DNA of 64,000 nt. It comes from Zhongshania aliphaticivorans (lineage in GTDB: Bacteria; Pseudomonadota; Gammaproteobacteria; Pseudomonadales; Spongiibacteraceae). Position numbers and translations under genes: made by a program. A model generated the notes under the pieces. The model worked only from the letters and a program-made list of their open reading frames with translations. It did no database searches and had not been told where the DNA came from. Shown one piece after another: positions 8,869-18,932 of the stretch. Location: assembly GCF_902705875.1 (NCBI RefSeq), contig NZ_CACSIK010000001.1, positions 1 through 64,000 on the forward strand. Direction: 5' to 3'. The first letter of the stretch is position 1; the number at the start of each line of letters is the position of its first letter.

Positions 8869-10428
8869 TCAGGCGTCGCGCAACAAATTAACGCCGGTCA
8901 TTTCACTAGGTTGCTCTACACCCATTAACGCCAGCATGGTAGGTGCAATATCGGCAAGCTTGCCACCGGTTTCTTGCAAGGTAGTGTTGGTTTTATTGCC
9001 AACGTAGATTAACGGAACAAGCTCTGTGGTGTGCTGGGTGTGAGCTTGGCCAGCGTCATAGTCAACCATCTGTTCGCAGTTGCCGTGGTCAGCGGTGATT
9101 AAGCAGTGTCCGCCTACTTCTGTTACTGCATCGGTTACTTGTTTAATGGCTGCATCTAATGCCTCTACGGCTTTAACGGCGGCAGAAAATATGCCGGTAT
9201 GGCCTACCATGTCACCGTTGGCGTAGTTGCAAATTATGCTGTCGTATTTACCACTGCGGATGGCAGCGACTAGTTTTTCAGTTACTTCGGGTGCGCTCAT
9301 TTCTGGCTGCAAGTCATAAGTAGCGACGTCGGGCGAGGCAATAAGCTCACGGTCTTCACCGCGGTAAAGGGCTTCACGGCCGCCGCTAAAGAAAAACGTA
9401 ACGTGGGCATATTTTTCGGTTTCGGCAATACGAAGCTGGGTTTTGTTGGTGTTTTCGAGTACTTCACCCAAGCTGTTGTGCATTTTTTCTGGCGGGTAGG
9501 CAATGGCGGCCTTAATACTGTCTGCGTATTCGGTCGTCATCACAAATTCAGCTAAATCGGGGACGGCTTTGCGCTCGAACCCGTCAAAGTCTTTGTCGAC
9601 AATGGCACGGGTAATTTCTCTGGCGCGGTCCGCACGGAAATTCATAAATATAACGCTGTCGCCGTCCTTGAAGTTAGCATCGGCCTGGTCATCGCCTTGA
9701 ATCACAGAGGCACTGACAAATTCATCATTTTCGTCGCGGGCATAGGCTGCGGCGAGGGCGTCGCTGGCGGTGTTATAGCGGTAGTCAGATTGTGCAAGTG
9801 TGAGCAGGTCGTAGGATTTTTCGACACGATCCCAGCGATTATCTCTATCCATCGCGTAATAGCGACCGATAACTGAGGCGATGCGGCCAGTGCCAAGCTC
9901 GGCAAATTTCTGGTCTATCAGTTCTATGGATTTCTGGGCGCTGCGTGGTGGTGTGTCGCGACCATCAAGAAATGCATGAAGATAAATTTGCTTGGCGCCA
10001 CGTTTGGCGGCAAGTTCCATCATGGCTAGAATGTGATTTTCATGGCTGTGAACACCGCCAGCGGAGAGCAGCCCTAATATGTGGACGGCTTTGCCAGCGT
10101 TGACGGCTTTGTCGACAGCTTTAGTGTAGGTTGGGTTGGTAAAGAAATCGCCATCAGCGATGTCTTTATCGATGCGGGTAATACTTTGGTACACAATGCG
10201 GCCGGCGCCGAGACTCATGTGACCAACTTCAGAATTGCCCATTTGACCGTCTGGCAGCCCAACATCTAACCCGGAGCCTGAGATCAGGGTGTGGGGAGAT
10301 GTTTCCCACAGCTTGTCCCAGTTTGGTGTTTTTGCGTGAAAAATAGCGTTGTCTTTTGGGTCTTCGCGGTAGCCAAAGCCATCGAGTATGATTAATACAA
10401 CGGGTTTTTTGGTTTGGGCGTCGGTCAT
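8869..10428 (-). CDS. gpmI: 2,3-bisphosphoglycerate-independent phosphoglycerate mutase
   Basis: Interconverts 3- and 2-phosphoglycerate with two manganese ions. The 519-residue protein shows [10 protein letters not shown] (metal Asp), the phosphorylated Ser in QMGNSEVGH (Ser66), [20 protein letters not shown] and the late metal ligands [11 protein letters not shown] and [11 protein letters not shown]. Full length, alkaline-phosphatase superfamily. First gene of the gpmI-envC-ctpA unit and divergent from the rhodanese gene. Confidence 0.97.
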   Translation of the reverse strand: MTDAQTKKPVVLIILDGFGYREDPKDNAIFHAKTPNWDKLWETSPHTLISGSGLDVGLPDGQMGNSEVGHMSLGAGRIVYQSITRIDKDIADGDFFTNPTYTKAVDKAVNAGKAVHILGLLSAGGVHSHENHILAMMELAAKRGAKQIYLHAFLDGRDTPPRSAQKSIELIDQKFAELGTGRIASVIGRYYAMDRDNRWDRVEKSYDLLTLAQSDYRYNTASDALAAAYARDENDEFVSASVIQGDDQADANFKDGDSVIFMNFRADRAREITRAIVDKDFDGFERKAVPDLAEFVMTTEYADSIKAAIAYPPEKMHNSLGEVLENTNKTQLRIAETEKYAHVTFFFSGGREALYRGEDRELIASPDVATYDLQPEMSAPEVTEKLVAAIRSGKYDSIICNYANGDMVGHTGIFSAAVKAVEALDAAIKQVTDAVTEVGGHCLITADHGNCEQMVDYDAGQAHTQHTTELVPLIYVGNKTNTTLQETGGKLADIAPTMLALMGVEQPSEMTGVNLLRDA

Positions 10429-10587
10429 AGTAAGAAAACCATTTTAAATCGGCGGAAGTTAGTGTGTCATTGTAACTTTTTCGGCGTAGAGAGGCTATGC
10501 GGGGAAGGGTGAGAATTGCTCGGGGGCAGTGTATACTCTCGCTTTTTTCGCGAATTATGTTCACCGCGACGCATAACGAGAGTTTTC

Positions 10588-10998
10588 ATGGAAAAATTAA
10601 TCCCTTTTTTGGCTGAACAATGGATACTCATATCGGCATTAATATCGTGTCTATTACTACTTAATTTTCACGAGACACGACGCGCAGGTAAATCTATTAC
10701 ACCTCAGCAAATGGTGAGCTTGTTGAATCAACAGGGTGCGGTGATTGTCGATCTACGTGATAAAGCTGAATATGCCAAGGGGCATATATTAGACTCGGTG
10801 AATATGCCCTTTGCTAAATTAGACAAAGAAATGGACAGCCTCGCCGACAAAGAAAAGCCGGTGGTATTGGTGTGTAAGCTTGGTCAGCACTCAAGCGCGG
10901 CGGGTAAAAAACTCGGAGCCAAAGGTTATACTCAGGTACACCGCTTAAAGGGTGGTATTGGTGAGTGGCAGGCAATGCAAATGCCATTGGTTAAATAA
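10588..10998 (+). CDS. Membrane-anchored rhodanese-domain protein (YibN-like)
   Basis: The 136-residue product has one N-terminal membrane helix (about 10-27) followed by a cytoplasmic rhodanese domain with the active-site Cys96 in LVCKLGQHS and the VDLRDKAEYAKGHI block. It matches the E. coli YibN arrangement, including gpmI next door and grxC and secB downstream, and it was likely cotranscribed with them. Sulfur-carrier activity is inferred from the intact Cys; the substrate is unknown. The ATG at 10588 is chosen because upstream codons would place charged residues before the helix. Confidence 0.9.
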   Translation: MEKLIPFLAEQWILISALISCLLLLNFHETRRAGKSITPQQMVSLLNQQGAVIVDLRDKAEYAKGHILDSVNMPFAKLDKEMDSLADKEKPVVLVCKLGQHSSAAGKKLGAKGYTQVHRLKGGIGEWQAMQMPLVK

Positions 10999-11044
10999 TC
11001 GAGCAGTCTGAAATGAGTGATGGTATAAAAGGGGATACGTGAGT

Positions 11045-11299
11045 ATGGCAAAGGTAACAATTTACACAACACGGTTCTGCCCTTTTTGTGTTCGCGCCAA
11101 GCAGTTGCTCGGTAGCAAAGGTGTAGATTTTGAAGAGATTCCGGTCGATGGCCGCAATGATCTTCGTAAAGATTTATTGGCTCGTACTGGTCAACGAACG
11201 GTTCCACAAATTTGGGTAGGTGATACCCATGTTGGTGGTTGTGATGAGCTGATGACCCTTGAGCGACAAGCTCAGCTTGATGAAATGCTCGCCTCGTAA
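11045..11299 (+). CDS. grxC: Glutaredoxin 3
   Basis: 84-residue glutaredoxin with the dithiol site CPFC (Cys12, Cys15), the cis-proline motif RTVPQIWVGD and the GGCDEL glutathione-binding segment, all typical of GrxC. It reduces disulfides and mixed glutathione disulfides. A GTG two codons upstream is also well spaced from GGGGAT and could be the true start. Lies between the rhodanese gene and secB. Confidence 0.95.
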   Translation: MAKVTIYTTRFCPFCVRAKQLLGSKGVDFEEIPVDGRNDLRKDLLARTGQRTVPQIWVGDTHVGGCDELMTLERQAQLDEMLAS

Positions 11300-11349
11300 T
11301 AAGTAGGTGAACTTGTTTTTAAATACCCAGCATTAGGAAATAGGAAATA

Positions 11350-11829
11350 ATGTCAGAAGAAGCACAAGCCCCGGCCCCAGCTAAGTTTGCTTTGCAGCGT
11401 ATCTATATTAAAGATGCGTCGTTTGAGTCGCCAAGCGCCCCTGTTATTTTTACTAAGACTTGGAAGCCAAAGATACAGGTCGACCTGAATACTCGCAGTA
11501 GCAAAGTAGCGGATAATAATTTTGAAGTTATTCTTACCGTCACTATTACAGCTAAGCTTGAAGACGATGAAACGGCGTTCTTGGTAGAAATTCACCAAGG
11601 CGGTTTGTTTTTGGCTGAGGGTGTAGAAGGCGAACAGTTAGGTCAATTATTGGGTATTGCGTGCCCTAATATGCTGTTTCCTTATTTGCGTGAAGCTGTA
11701 GATTCTTTAGTGGTTAAAGGCGGTTTTCCAGCCTTGGCTTTGCAGCCAGTCAATTTTGAAGGGCTATATCGTCAAGCGCAGCAAAAGCAGGCGGAGCAAC
11801 AAGCCGCATCTGAAACGACGACTCACTGA
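11350..11829 (+). CDS. secB: Protein-export chaperone SecB
   Basis: 159 residues. Recognised by QRIYIKDASFESPSAP near the N terminus, FLVEIHQGGLF, the CPNMLFPYLREAVDSLVVKGGFP core and the NFEGLYRQ segment. SecB is a cytosolic tetramer that holds precursor proteins unfolded and delivers them to SecA. The acidic N terminus and low-complexity C-terminal tail are usual. AGGAAAT precedes the ATG. Confidence 0.97.
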   Translation: MSEEAQAPAPAKFALQRIYIKDASFESPSAPVIFTKTWKPKIQVDLNTRSSKVADNNFEVILTVTITAKLEDDETAFLVEIHQGGLFLAEGVEGEQLGQLLGIACPNMLFPYLREAVDSLVVKGGFPALALQPVNFEGLYRQAQQKQAEQQAASETTTH

Positions 11830-11840
11830 GTCAGTGGCTG

Positions 11841-11874
11841 AGGAGGGTTTGCTGCAAAGCTAGCCCTCCTTTTG
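11841..11874 (+). terminator. Probable terminator after secB
   Basis: AGGAGGG (11841-11847) pairs with CCCTCCT (11864-11870), followed by a short T run. The U tract is only about four bases, so termination may be partial and allow some read-through into trmL. Confidence 0.55.
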
Positions 11875-11884
11875 CCGTCCTTGT

Positions 11885-12346
11885 ATGTTTCATATTGCCT
11901 TACACGAACCGCGTATTGCGCCTAATACGGGGAATATTATTCGCTTGGTTGCGAATAATGGCTGTCACCTTCATTTAATCGAACCCTTGGGGTTTGATCT
12001 TGAAGAGAAAAAGCTTCGTCGCGCTGGACTAGATTATTCAGATCTTGCGCGTTTGAGTCGGCACGCTAATTATGAAAGTTTTCTGAAGGAAGTTGCGGGT
12101 CAGCGTATTTTTGCCTTAACCACCAAAGGTAGTCGCTGCTATTCAGATGCTGAATTTAAGCCGGGTGATGTGTTGTTGTTTGGCTCAGAAACTGCCGGCT
12201 TACCCCAAAATATTCGTGATGATTTGGGCTTTGAGCACTGCTTGAAAGTGCCGATGATAGCGAGTTCTCGCAGCCTTAATTTGTCAAATACCGTTGCCTT
12301 AGTAAGTTATGAGGCGTGGCGGCAAAATGGGTTTATAGGTGCTTAG
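11885..12346 (+). CDS. trmL: tRNA (cytidine/uridine-34-2'-O)-methyltransferase
   Basis: SPOUT-family knot methyltransferase of 153 residues. Conserved blocks: [31 protein letters not shown], the SAM-binding knot [11 protein letters not shown], and [23 protein letters not shown]. It methylates the wobble base of tRNA-Leu isoacceptors. Convergent with ntrC. Confidence 0.95.
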   Translation: MFHIALHEPRIAPNTGNIIRLVANNGCHLHLIEPLGFDLEEKKLRRAGLDYSDLARLSRHANYESFLKEVAGQRIFALTTKGSRCYSDAEFKPGDVLLFGSETAGLPQNIRDDLGFEHCLKVPMIASSRSLNLSNTVALVSYEAWRQNGFIGA

Positions 12347-12367
12347 CTACCGCATTTGACGATGATC

Positions 12368-13792
12368 TTAATCATCGTCATCGTCACTGCCGCCCATGCC
12401 TAGTTCTTTGATTTTACGTGTTAGCGTGTTCCGCCCCCATCCCAAGAGGTTGGCGGCATCGCGTCGGCGGCCATGAGTGTATTTGAGCGCCGATTCAATC
12501 ATGATGCGCTCGAATTGTGGAACCGCTCGGTCTAATAACTTATCTCGCCCTAGCATTAATTCTTGGTCGGCCCAGCGTTTAAGGTTGTCCTGCCAATTGG
12601 ATGCCGGCGCGGCTTCACCTTGTGGACGTTCCAGTAACTCTGGTGGCAAGTCGTCTATGTGAATCTCTCGCCCAGCAGCCATCACCGTTAGCCAGCGGCA
12701 GGTGTTTTCTAGCTGGCGAACGTTCCCCTGCCATTCCATTTGGCAAAGATATTCTTCGGTTTCTGGGCGCAGGCGTTTTGGGTCAACATTGAGCTCATTA
12801 CCCGCACGGGTAAAGAAGTGCTGCATAAGTTTTGGAATGTCTTCCCGGCGCTCGGAAAGCCGCGGTAAATGAATGCGGATAACATTGATGCGGTGGAAAA
12901 GGTCTTCCCTAAAGGTGTTGTTTTTAACCAGTTTCTCTAGATTTTGGTGGGTTGCCGCAATAATCCGCACATCGACTTTTACTGGGGTGTGTCCGCCCAC
13001 TCGGTAGAATTCGCCGTCAGCTAAGACGCGCAGTAAGCGAGTTTGAGTATCGGCTGGCATGTCACCAATTTCATCTAAAAACAATGTGCCGCCGTTTGCT
13101 TGCTCAAAGCGACCGCGACGTTGAGCGGTGGCACCGGTGAAGGCGCCCTTTTCATGGCCGAAAAGCTCTGATTCCATCAAGTCTTTGGGGATAGCTGCCA
13201 TATTCAGGGCAATAAAGGGTTTTGCTGCGCGTGGGCTGTGGCGGTGAAGTGCTTGGGCAACTAGCTCTTTACCTGTGCCGGATTCGCCGTTGATAAGCAC
13301 AGTGATATTGGATTGCGACAAGCGGCCAATGGCGCGGAAAACTTCCTGCATTGCCGGTGCTTCACCGATGATTTCAGTGGCTTCAAGCGGGGCTTGCTCG
13401 GGCAGTAAATTTCGGTTTTTGTGAGCGTGCTGTAGAGCCCGTTGCGTGGTCGCGACGGCTTCATCTATATCAAAAGGCTTGGGTAAATATTCAAACGCGC
13501 CCCCTTGGTAAGAGGCTACCGCGCTGTCTAGGTCTGAATGTGCGGTCGTTATGATGACGGGTAGGCCGGGGTGGGCAGCAGTAATTCGGGATAATAATTT
13601 TAACCCGTCAATGCCGGGCATGCGTATGTCGCTAATGATGGCGTCGGGAACGTCGGATTCCAGATTTCCCAATAACTCGTCACCGTTTTCAAAGCAACGT
13701 GTTTCAATACCAGCCTGAGTCAGTGCTTTTTCGAGCACCCAGCGTATTGATTTATCGTCGTCTGCAATCCAGACGGAATTAGCTTGGCTCAT
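12368..13792 (-). CDS. glnG: Nitrogen regulation response regulator NtrC
   Basis: 474-residue sigma-54 activator. Receiver domain (1-120) with DDD and phospho-acceptor Asp55 in SDIRMPG; AAA+ domain (about 140-370) with Walker A GESGTGKE, the sigma-54-contacting GAFTGA loop, and the FLDEIGDMP Walker B; Fis-type HTH at the C terminus (RRDAANLLGWGRNTLTRKI). An unusual run of aspartates ends the protein. Phosphorylated by NtrB, it activates nitrogen genes; candidate sites are found upstream of glnA in this window. ATGA overlap with glnL. Confidence 0.97.
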   Translation of the reverse strand: MSQANSVWIADDDKSIRWVLEKALTQAGIETRCFENGDELLGNLESDVPDAIISDIRMPGIDGLKLLSRITAAHPGLPVIITTAHSDLDSAVASYQGGAFEYLPKPFDIDEAVATTQRALQHAHKNRNLLPEQAPLEATEIIGEAPAMQEVFRAIGRLSQSNITVLINGESGTGKELVAQALHRHSPRAAKPFIALNMAAIPKDLMESELFGHEKGAFTGATAQRRGRFEQANGGTLFLDEIGDMPADTQTRLLRVLADGEFYRVGGHTPVKVDVRIIAATHQNLEKLVKNNTFREDLFHRINVIRIHLPRLSERREDIPKLMQHFFTRAGNELNVDPKRLRPETEEYLCQMEWQGNVRQLENTCRWLTVMAAGREIHIDDLPPELLERPQGEAAPASNWQDNLKRWADQELMLGRDKLLDRAVPQFERIMIESALKYTHGRRRDAANLLGWGRNTLTRKIKELGMGGSDDDDD

Positions 13793-14865
13793 GAGGCTTG
13801 CTCCAGGGGAATGTGTAGCGAGAAAACGGTGTTGCCGGGCTCGCTGCTACATTCGATAAGTCCGCGATGTTGGTTGAGTATTGACTGTGCGATAGACAGT
13901 CCTAGTCCGGTACCTTCTGCGCGGCCGCTAACCATGGGCAAGAAGATAGAGGCGAGAAGGTTTTGGGGTATGCCTGGGCCGTTGTCTATAATGTCTATGC
14001 TGCAAACAAGGCGATACCGGTTCGAGCCAATAGTGAGTTGGCGAAGTGTTCGAGTTTTAATGGTGATAGTAGGGTCGCTGTCATTCTGCGCATGCTGGCG
14101 CAGCGCTTGATGGGCATTGCGCATCACATTGAGAAAGGCTTGTATAAGCTGTTCTCTGTCTGCGAGTACGTCGGGAATGCTTGGGTCGTAATCGCGATGA
14201 ATTCGGACACTGCCATCACTTTCTGCTTCAACCAGTTGTCTGACTCGCTCTAGAACTTCGTGAATATTAGTGGGCTTTTTCTCTGGTGCACGATGAGGGC
14301 CTAGCATGGTATCGACTAGGTTTCTCAGTCTATCGGCTTCTTCAATAATAATATTGGTGTAATCGTGAAGTTTGGGGTCGCTCAGCTCACGGGCAAGCAG
14401 TTGGGCTGCGCCTCGTAACCCCCCTAGTGGGTTTTTGACTTCGTGAGCGATACCGCGAATCAATGCCTGGCTATTTTGCTGAGATGAAAGTAGACCCTCT
14501 TCACGACTGATGCGAATAAGCCTGTCTAGTGGTTGGAGCTCAATGATGAGCGATGTACGACGATTTTCAGTAACGGGGGTAACGGCGTAGTCTACGGTGA
14601 TTTCGGTGCCAGAGCGCAAGGTTAAGATGGTTTCGCGTTTGGTGTAGGCCTCGCAATTATTAATGGCATCAAGCAGTTTAACTAGGGTGTCTTCTTGCTC
14701 GTGAAAAAGCTTGGTAATAGCTTCGCCGTGTATGCGCTGGTCAGATACTGCCAGCAAAGATTCCGCGGCGGGATTGATATAGCTAACGGTCAGGTTCGGC
14801 TCGACCAACAGTATGGCTGTTTTAAGGTTGTCGAGAATTTGATGGTAAATATTGTTCAGAGGCAT
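13789..14865 (-). CDS. glnL: Nitrogen regulation sensor kinase NtrB
   Basis: 358-residue soluble histidine kinase/phosphatase. N-terminal PAS domain (about 8-110), phospho-acceptor His in IAHEVKNPLGGLRGAAQLL (about 140-157), then the HATPase domain with NVMRNAHQAL (N box), DNGPGIP (G1) and GTGLGLSIAQ (G2). No membrane segment. Under PII control it phosphorylates NtrC at low nitrogen. Upstream gene of the ntrBC pair. The 234 bp between it and the DUF4124 gene presumably hold its promoter; none could be named with confidence. Confidence 0.96.
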   Translation of the reverse strand: MPLNNIYHQILDNLKTAILLVEPNLTVSYINPAAESLLAVSDQRIHGEAITKLFHEQEDTLVKLLDAINNCEAYTKRETILTLRSGTEITVDYAVTPVTENRRTSLIIELQPLDRLIRISREEGLLSSQQNSQALIRGIAHEVKNPLGGLRGAAQLLARELSDPKLHDYTNIIIEEADRLRNLVDTMLGPHRAPEKKPTNIHEVLERVRQLVEAESDGSVRIHRDYDPSIPDVLADREQLIQAFLNVMRNAHQALRQHAQNDSDPTITIKTRTLRQLTIGSNRYRLVCSIDIIDNGPGIPQNLLASIFLPMVSGRAEGTGLGLSIAQSILNQHRGLIECSSEPGNTVFSLHIPLEQAS

Positions 14866-15099
14866 ATTGTCGCCAGTATGTTCGTTATGTCTGGCCTAGT
14901 AGCAATATCTAGGCCAAGCGCAAGTTGTGATTTGTAATGGTGAACGTAACAATATTTTGTCGCCAAAGATGGAAAAGCCCTATTGTGGGGCTTAATTCTA
15001 TTAGGGTGGTCAGCCTCTAGTTGGGGCAAAATGGGTCAGTATTTGTCATTATGCCCGAATGGGGTGCGAGTAAACAGCGGCTAATTTCGGGTTTTGATC

Positions 15100-15603
15100 T
15101 TAGTTTGTGGGGCGGTAAACCATGACATTTATCTGGTCGGAGGACACAATTTTTCCCTCTGCGTTGATAATAGTGGCGGTGATTTGATGGGGGCCGCGTG
15201 GTAATTGCGGAATACTTAAACGTGTAGTGGTATCTGTGATGGTTGTGTTGCCATCCACGCTAATCCGTATTTTTTGATCTTGTTGTAGGGGTTCGTCAGT
15301 GCTCACCTCGACGGTGGTTGCTGTGAGGCCATTGGCTATGATGGCGTTATTCTGCGGGGAGCGTATCCGGACACGGTTGTCGTCTGCAGTGAGGTTTTTG
15401 TTTGGTTTTTGCTTGGGTTTGGATTTCTTTATATCGAGGCTAGGCGTGGTGTTGATGGCCGGAAGGCTGAGGGTTTCACTGTTTTCGGATGCTTTGTCGG
15501 AATATACCGTGTTGCCTTGTTCATCAATATAACGGTATATCTCGGTATGAGCGGTTGTTGTAGAGAGGGTGATGGTGAGGCTCAATAATAATAGGCCGCG
15601 CAT
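15100..15603 (-). CDS. DUF4124-domain exported protein
   Basis: 167 residues with a signal peptide (LLLLSLTITLSTTTAHT) and the DUF4124 motif IYRYIDEQGNTVYSDKA right behind it. A low-complexity Lys/Pro/Asn linker follows, then a beta-rich C-terminal part (about 80-165) resembling an Ig-like fold. DUF4124 proteins next to glnA and ntrB are common in gammaproteobacteria but have no settled function. A strong terminator separates it from glnA. Confidence 0.85.
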   Translation of the reverse strand: MRGLLLLSLTITLSTTTAHTEIYRYIDEQGNTVYSDKASENSETLSLPAINTTPSLDIKKSKPKQKPNKNLTADDNRVRIRSPQNNAIIANGLTATTVEVSTDEPLQQDQKIRISVDGNTTITDTTTRLSIPQLPRGPHQITATIINAEGKIVSSDQINVMVYRPTN

Positions 15604-15663
15604 AATGACTCCGAGATAGCAAAAGGCTTATTAATAATGGCGCGGTGTGCGCTGAGCTACAAG

Positions 15664-15697
15664 TATAAAAAAACCCGCCGAAGCGGGTTTTTTTATA
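15664..15697 (-). terminator. Terminator of glnA (bidirectional form)
   Basis: Perfect 15-bp inverted repeat: TATAAAAAAACCCGC (15664-15678) and its complement (15683-15697) around the stable tetraloop CGAA. On the minus strand GCGGG is followed by a T run, as needed after glnA. The A/T flanks make it work in either direction on paper. Confidence 0.92.
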
Positions 15698-15712
15698 CAG
15701 CAGGGTAAATGA

Positions 15713-17119
15713 TTACACGCTGTAGTACATGTCGAACTCAACAGGGTGAGTTGTCATGGCAAGACGTTCTACTTCTTGTGCTTTTAGCGCAATGTAAGCG
15801 TCGATAGTATCGTCGTCAAATACACCGCCAGCAGTTAAGAACGAGCGATCTGCATCAAGTGCTTGCAGGGCTTGGTCTAGGCTAGAAGCCACTGTAGGGA
15901 TTGCTGCTGCTTCTTCTGCAGGTAGATCATAAAGATCTTTGTCTGCAGCGTCGCCAGGGTGGATTTTGTTCTTGATGCCGTCTAGGCCAGCCATTAGCAA
16001 CACGGCAAACGCAAGGTAAGGGTTGGCTGATGGATCAGGGAAGCGTACTTCTACGCGACGTGCTTTCGGATTAGGAACAAAAGGAATACGGATCGAGGCA
16101 GAGCGGTTACGCGCTGAGTAAGCCAGCATAACAGGTGCTTCAAAGCCAGGAACCAGGCGCTTATACGAGTTAGTAGACGCATTGGTGAAGGCGTTGATAG
16201 CGCGCGCATGCTTGATGATACCGCCAATGTAGAATAAAGCAGTTTCAGATAGGCCGCCGTAAACATCACCAGCAAACAGGTTAACGCCGTCTTTGCTTAG
16301 TGATTGGTGAACGTGCATGCCACTACCGTTGTCGCCAACAATAGGCTTAGGCATGAATGTAGCTGTTTTGCCGTAGGCGTGAGCAACGTTGTGTACGCAG
16401 TATTTCAGTACTTGTACTTCGTCAGCTTTTTTCACACAGGTATTTGGGCCAACGCCGATTTCGCATTGTCCAGCAGTACCCACTTCGTGGTGGTGTACTT
16501 CTACAGTAAGGCCCATGTCAGTCATTGCGTTACACATTGCGCCGCGAAGGTCGTGCAGGCTATCGACAGGAGGAACGGGGAAGTAACCACCTTTAACGCC
16601 AGGGCGGTGACCAGTGTTGCCTTCTTCAAAATTGTCGCCAGATTTCCACGCCGCTTCGTCAGATGCAATGGCGTAGCTTGCGCCTTCCATTGCGACTTTC
16701 CATTTTACGTCGTCAAAAATGAAGAACTCAGGCTCTGGTCCGAACAGTGCAGTGTCTGCAATGCCGCTGGAGCGCATATAGTCTTCTGCGCGTTGAGCGA
16801 TAGAGCGTGGGTCGCGGTTATAGCCCAGCATAGTAGAGGGTTCTACGATGTTGCAGCGAATGATGATAGTGGCTTCTTCGGTGAAGGGATCTAAAATAGA
16901 GGCTTCGTCATCTGGCATGAGGATCATGTCTGATTCGTTAATGCCTTTCCAGCCGGCGATGGACGAGCCATCAAACATTTTGCCGTCTTCAAAGAAACCG
17001 GCATCAATTTCTGTCGCCGGAATGGTGACGTGCTGCTCTTTGCCTTTAGTATCGGTGAAGCGCATGTCTGCCCATTTCACGTCGTTATCGGCGATTAACT
17101 TCAGAGTTTGCTCTGACAT
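15713..17119 (-). CDS. glnA: Glutamine synthetase, type I
   Basis: 468 residues, the size of GSI-beta. Motifs: [13 protein letters not shown], the metal/ATP region [24 protein letters not shown], the [12 protein letters not shown] catalytic loop, [23 protein letters not shown], and the adenylylation site Tyr397 in [10 protein letters not shown]. It adds ammonia to glutamate and is regulated by adenylylation. Upstream are a sigma-54 promoter and NtrC boxes, so nitrogen limitation probably drives expression. Confidence 0.98.
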   Translation of the reverse strand: MSEQTLKLIADNDVKWADMRFTDTKGKEQHVTIPATEIDAGFFEDGKMFDGSSIAGWKGINESDMILMPDDEASILDPFTEEATIIIRCNIVEPSTMLGYNRDPRSIAQRAEDYMRSSGIADTALFGPEPEFFIFDDVKWKVAMEGASYAIASDEAAWKSGDNFEEGNTGHRPGVKGGYFPVPPVDSLHDLRGAMCNAMTDMGLTVEVHHHEVGTAGQCEIGVGPNTCVKKADEVQVLKYCVHNVAHAYGKTATFMPKPIVGDNGSGMHVHQSLSKDGVNLFAGDVYGGLSETALFYIGGIIKHARAINAFTNASTNSYKRLVPGFEAPVMLAYSARNRSASIRIPFVPNPKARRVEVRFPDPSANPYLAFAVLLMAGLDGIKNKIHPGDAADKDLYDLPAEEAAAIPTVASSLDQALQALDADRSFLTAGGVFDDDTIDAYIALKAQEVERLAMTTHPVEFDMYYSV

Positions 17120-17233
17120 TATGTACGTCCTCCAGAATAGTAGAGTCTGCTAAAAGTTCGGCTAGGCCGAGTTGATGATGATTATATTCGCAATCTATTG
17201 TGCCGCATAGCAGCGCAATCTGTGAACCGGAAA

Positions 17234-17249
17234 AGCAAAATATATGCCG
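17234..17249 (-). promoter_or_regulatory. Sigma-54 promoter of glnA
   Basis: Reading the minus strand from 17249 gives CGGCATATATTTTGCT. GG and GC are 10 bp apart as required, and GGCA plus TTGCT match the consensus TGGCACG-N4-TTGCW. The predicted transcription start is near 17223, leaving a leader of about 100 bp before glnA. Confidence 0.75.
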
Positions 17250-17306
17250 TTTAATTGTGCTTAATGGTTGGCTCGGATTGGGTAGCAGCATTTTATGGTT
17301 GATGAT

Positions 17307-17374
17307 TGTGCGTACCAGTGCAAAAAAAGAACCTTTATGGTGCGCCGTGATTTATTTTGCACTTTAGTGGTGCT
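17307..17374 (-). promoter_or_regulatory. NtrC-binding sites upstream of glnA
   Basis: Bases 17358-17374 (TGCACTTTAGTGGTGCT) fit the NtrC palindrome TGCACC-N4-TGGTGCA with only two mismatches and exact spacing. A weaker, half-matching site lies at 17307-17322 (TGTGCGTACCAGTGCA). Relative to the predicted start they sit at roughly -135 to -151 and -85 to -99, the enhancer distance known for enteric glnA. Confidence 0.7.
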
Positions 17375-17445
17375 TTCTGGCTTTGGGCTGCGTCTTGTGC
17401 TTTGGGCGGCTATAATGGCCGCCCATTTAGATGTGCGACCTTGCA

Positions 17446-18900
17446 ATGAAATTTATCGTTAAGCTGTTTCCAGAAATTATTATCAAAAGTAAGCCCGTGC
17501 GAAAGAAGTTTACGCAACAGCTTAGGGATAACCTCCGCAAATTATTGTTACCACTTGACCCTGATCTAACGATTATCCGTGATTGGGATCGAATTACCTT
17601 GGAGACTCGGAGTACTGACCCTCTCGTACTTCAGGGTTTTGTTGTGGTGCTGAGTCAAACGCCGGGTATTGCCCATGCGATCGAGGTCGCAGAATACCCT
17701 TTGGTTGATGTTCACGATATTTATGAGAAAACCCGCGAGGCTGTGGGTGATAGCCTTCGCGGTAAGCGTTTTGTGGTTCGCTGTAAGCGAGTTGGGCAGC
17801 ACGACTTTAATTCCGGTGAGGTTGAGCGCTATGTGGGTGGTGGTTTAAATCAGCATGTTGAATCCGCCGGTGTTGATCTTCGCAACCCCGATGTCACTGT
17901 ACGCATCGAGGTGCGCAATCAGCAGGTGTATATCGTTAATCGCCGTATTGAAGGCTTGGGTGGATTTCCCTTGGGTACGGTCGATGCGGTGATGTCTTTA
18001 ATCTCGGGTGGCTTCGATTCCACGGTGTCCAGTTATATGACCATGAAGCGGGGTATGCGTACCCATTTTTGCTTCTTTAATCTTGGTGGGCGCGAGCACG
18101 AGGTAGGTGTAAAAGAGGTTGCCCTGTATTTGTGGCTTAAATATGGCGCATCGCACCGAGTTAAATTTGTGAGTGTGCCGTTTGAAGATGTAGTTGCAGA
18201 AATTCTCAAAAATGTTGAAAACTCGCAAATGGGAGTAATTCTTAAGCGAATGATGTTGCGCGCGGCATCGCAGGTTGCCGCCCAGTTAGAGGTGCCGGCA
18301 CTTGTTACAGGAGAGGCAGTGGCTCAGGTTTCTAGCCAGACCTTACAGAACTTATCGGTTATCGATCAAGCCACCGACACACTTGTCCTGCGGCCGTTAA
18401 TTACCATGGACAAGCTTGACATTATTAAAACCGCGGCAGCCATTGGTACCGAAGAGTTTGCCGCGAATATGCCGGAGTATTGCGGCGTGATTTCCGTTAA
18501 GCCCACCACGAAAGCCAAGCCGGAGAAGATAGCAGCTCAAGAAGCTAATTTTGATTTTGCTGTATTGGAGCGAGCTATTGCAGCGGCGGATTTTATTAAT
18601 ATCGATCAGCTGGCTGATGAAGATAAAACAGTCGCTGAGGTTGAGGTACTACCAATACCGCTACCGGATTCGGTTATTTTGGATGTCCGTCATCCCGATG
18701 AGGTTGATCGCAAGCCACTAAAAGTAACAAGCGGTGAGGTGCAGGCTGTGCCATTCTTTGAGTTGCATCGTCGATTTGCCGAGCTGGATCAGTCTCGTAT
18801 TTACCTTTTGTATTGTGATAAAGGTGTAATGAGTCGCCTGCATGCTTCGCATTTAATTGAGCAAGGCTTCAGTAACGTTAAGGTATACCGGCCGTCGTAA
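17446..18900 (+). CDS. thiI: tRNA 4-thiouridine synthase / thiazole sulfur carrier ThiI
   Basis: 484 residues, the long form. N-terminal ferredoxin-like and THUMP domains (about 1-165), PP-loop ATPase with SGGFDST (about 186-192), the conserved Cys in MPEYCGVI, and a C-terminal rhodanese domain (about 400-484) with persulfide Cys457 in YCDKGVMSRL. It makes s4U8 in tRNA and supplies sulfur for thiamine thiazole. Start at 17446 (MKFIVKLFPEI) matches the family. Divergent from glnA. Confidence 0.97.
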   Translation: MKFIVKLFPEIIIKSKPVRKKFTQQLRDNLRKLLLPLDPDLTIIRDWDRITLETRSTDPLVLQGFVVVLSQTPGIAHAIEVAEYPLVDVHDIYEKTREAVGDSLRGKRFVVRCKRVGQHDFNSGEVERYVGGGLNQHVESAGVDLRNPDVTVRIEVRNQQVYIVNRRIEGLGGFPLGTVDAVMSLISGGFDSTVSSYMTMKRGMRTHFCFFNLGGREHEVGVKEVALYLWLKYGASHRVKFVSVPFEDVVAEILKNVENSQMGVILKRMMLRAASQVAAQLEVPALVTGEAVAQVSSQTLQNLSVIDQATDTLVLRPLITMDKLDIIKTAAAIGTEEFAANMPEYCGVISVKPTTKAKPEKIAAQEANFDFAVLERAIAAADFINIDQLADEDKTVAEVEVLPIPLPDSVILDVRHPDEVDRKPLKVTSGEVQAVPFFELHRRFAELDQSRIYLLYCDKGVMSRLHASHLIEQGFSNVKVYRPS

Positions 18901-18932
18901 TGACGGCGGTAAAGAAGGTGGGCGCAAGCGAG

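Noticed and set aside
12358..12379. Hairpin GACGATGAT-CTTA-ATCATCGTC at the ntrC stop
   Set aside because: It arises from the aspartate codon run at the end of ntrC; no T run follows on either strand, so it is not called a terminator.
17189..17205. Second sigma-54-like motif before glnA (CGGCAC...TTGCG on the minus strand)
   Set aside because: GG and GC are 11 bp apart rather than the strict 10; the motif at 17234-17249 has correct spacing.
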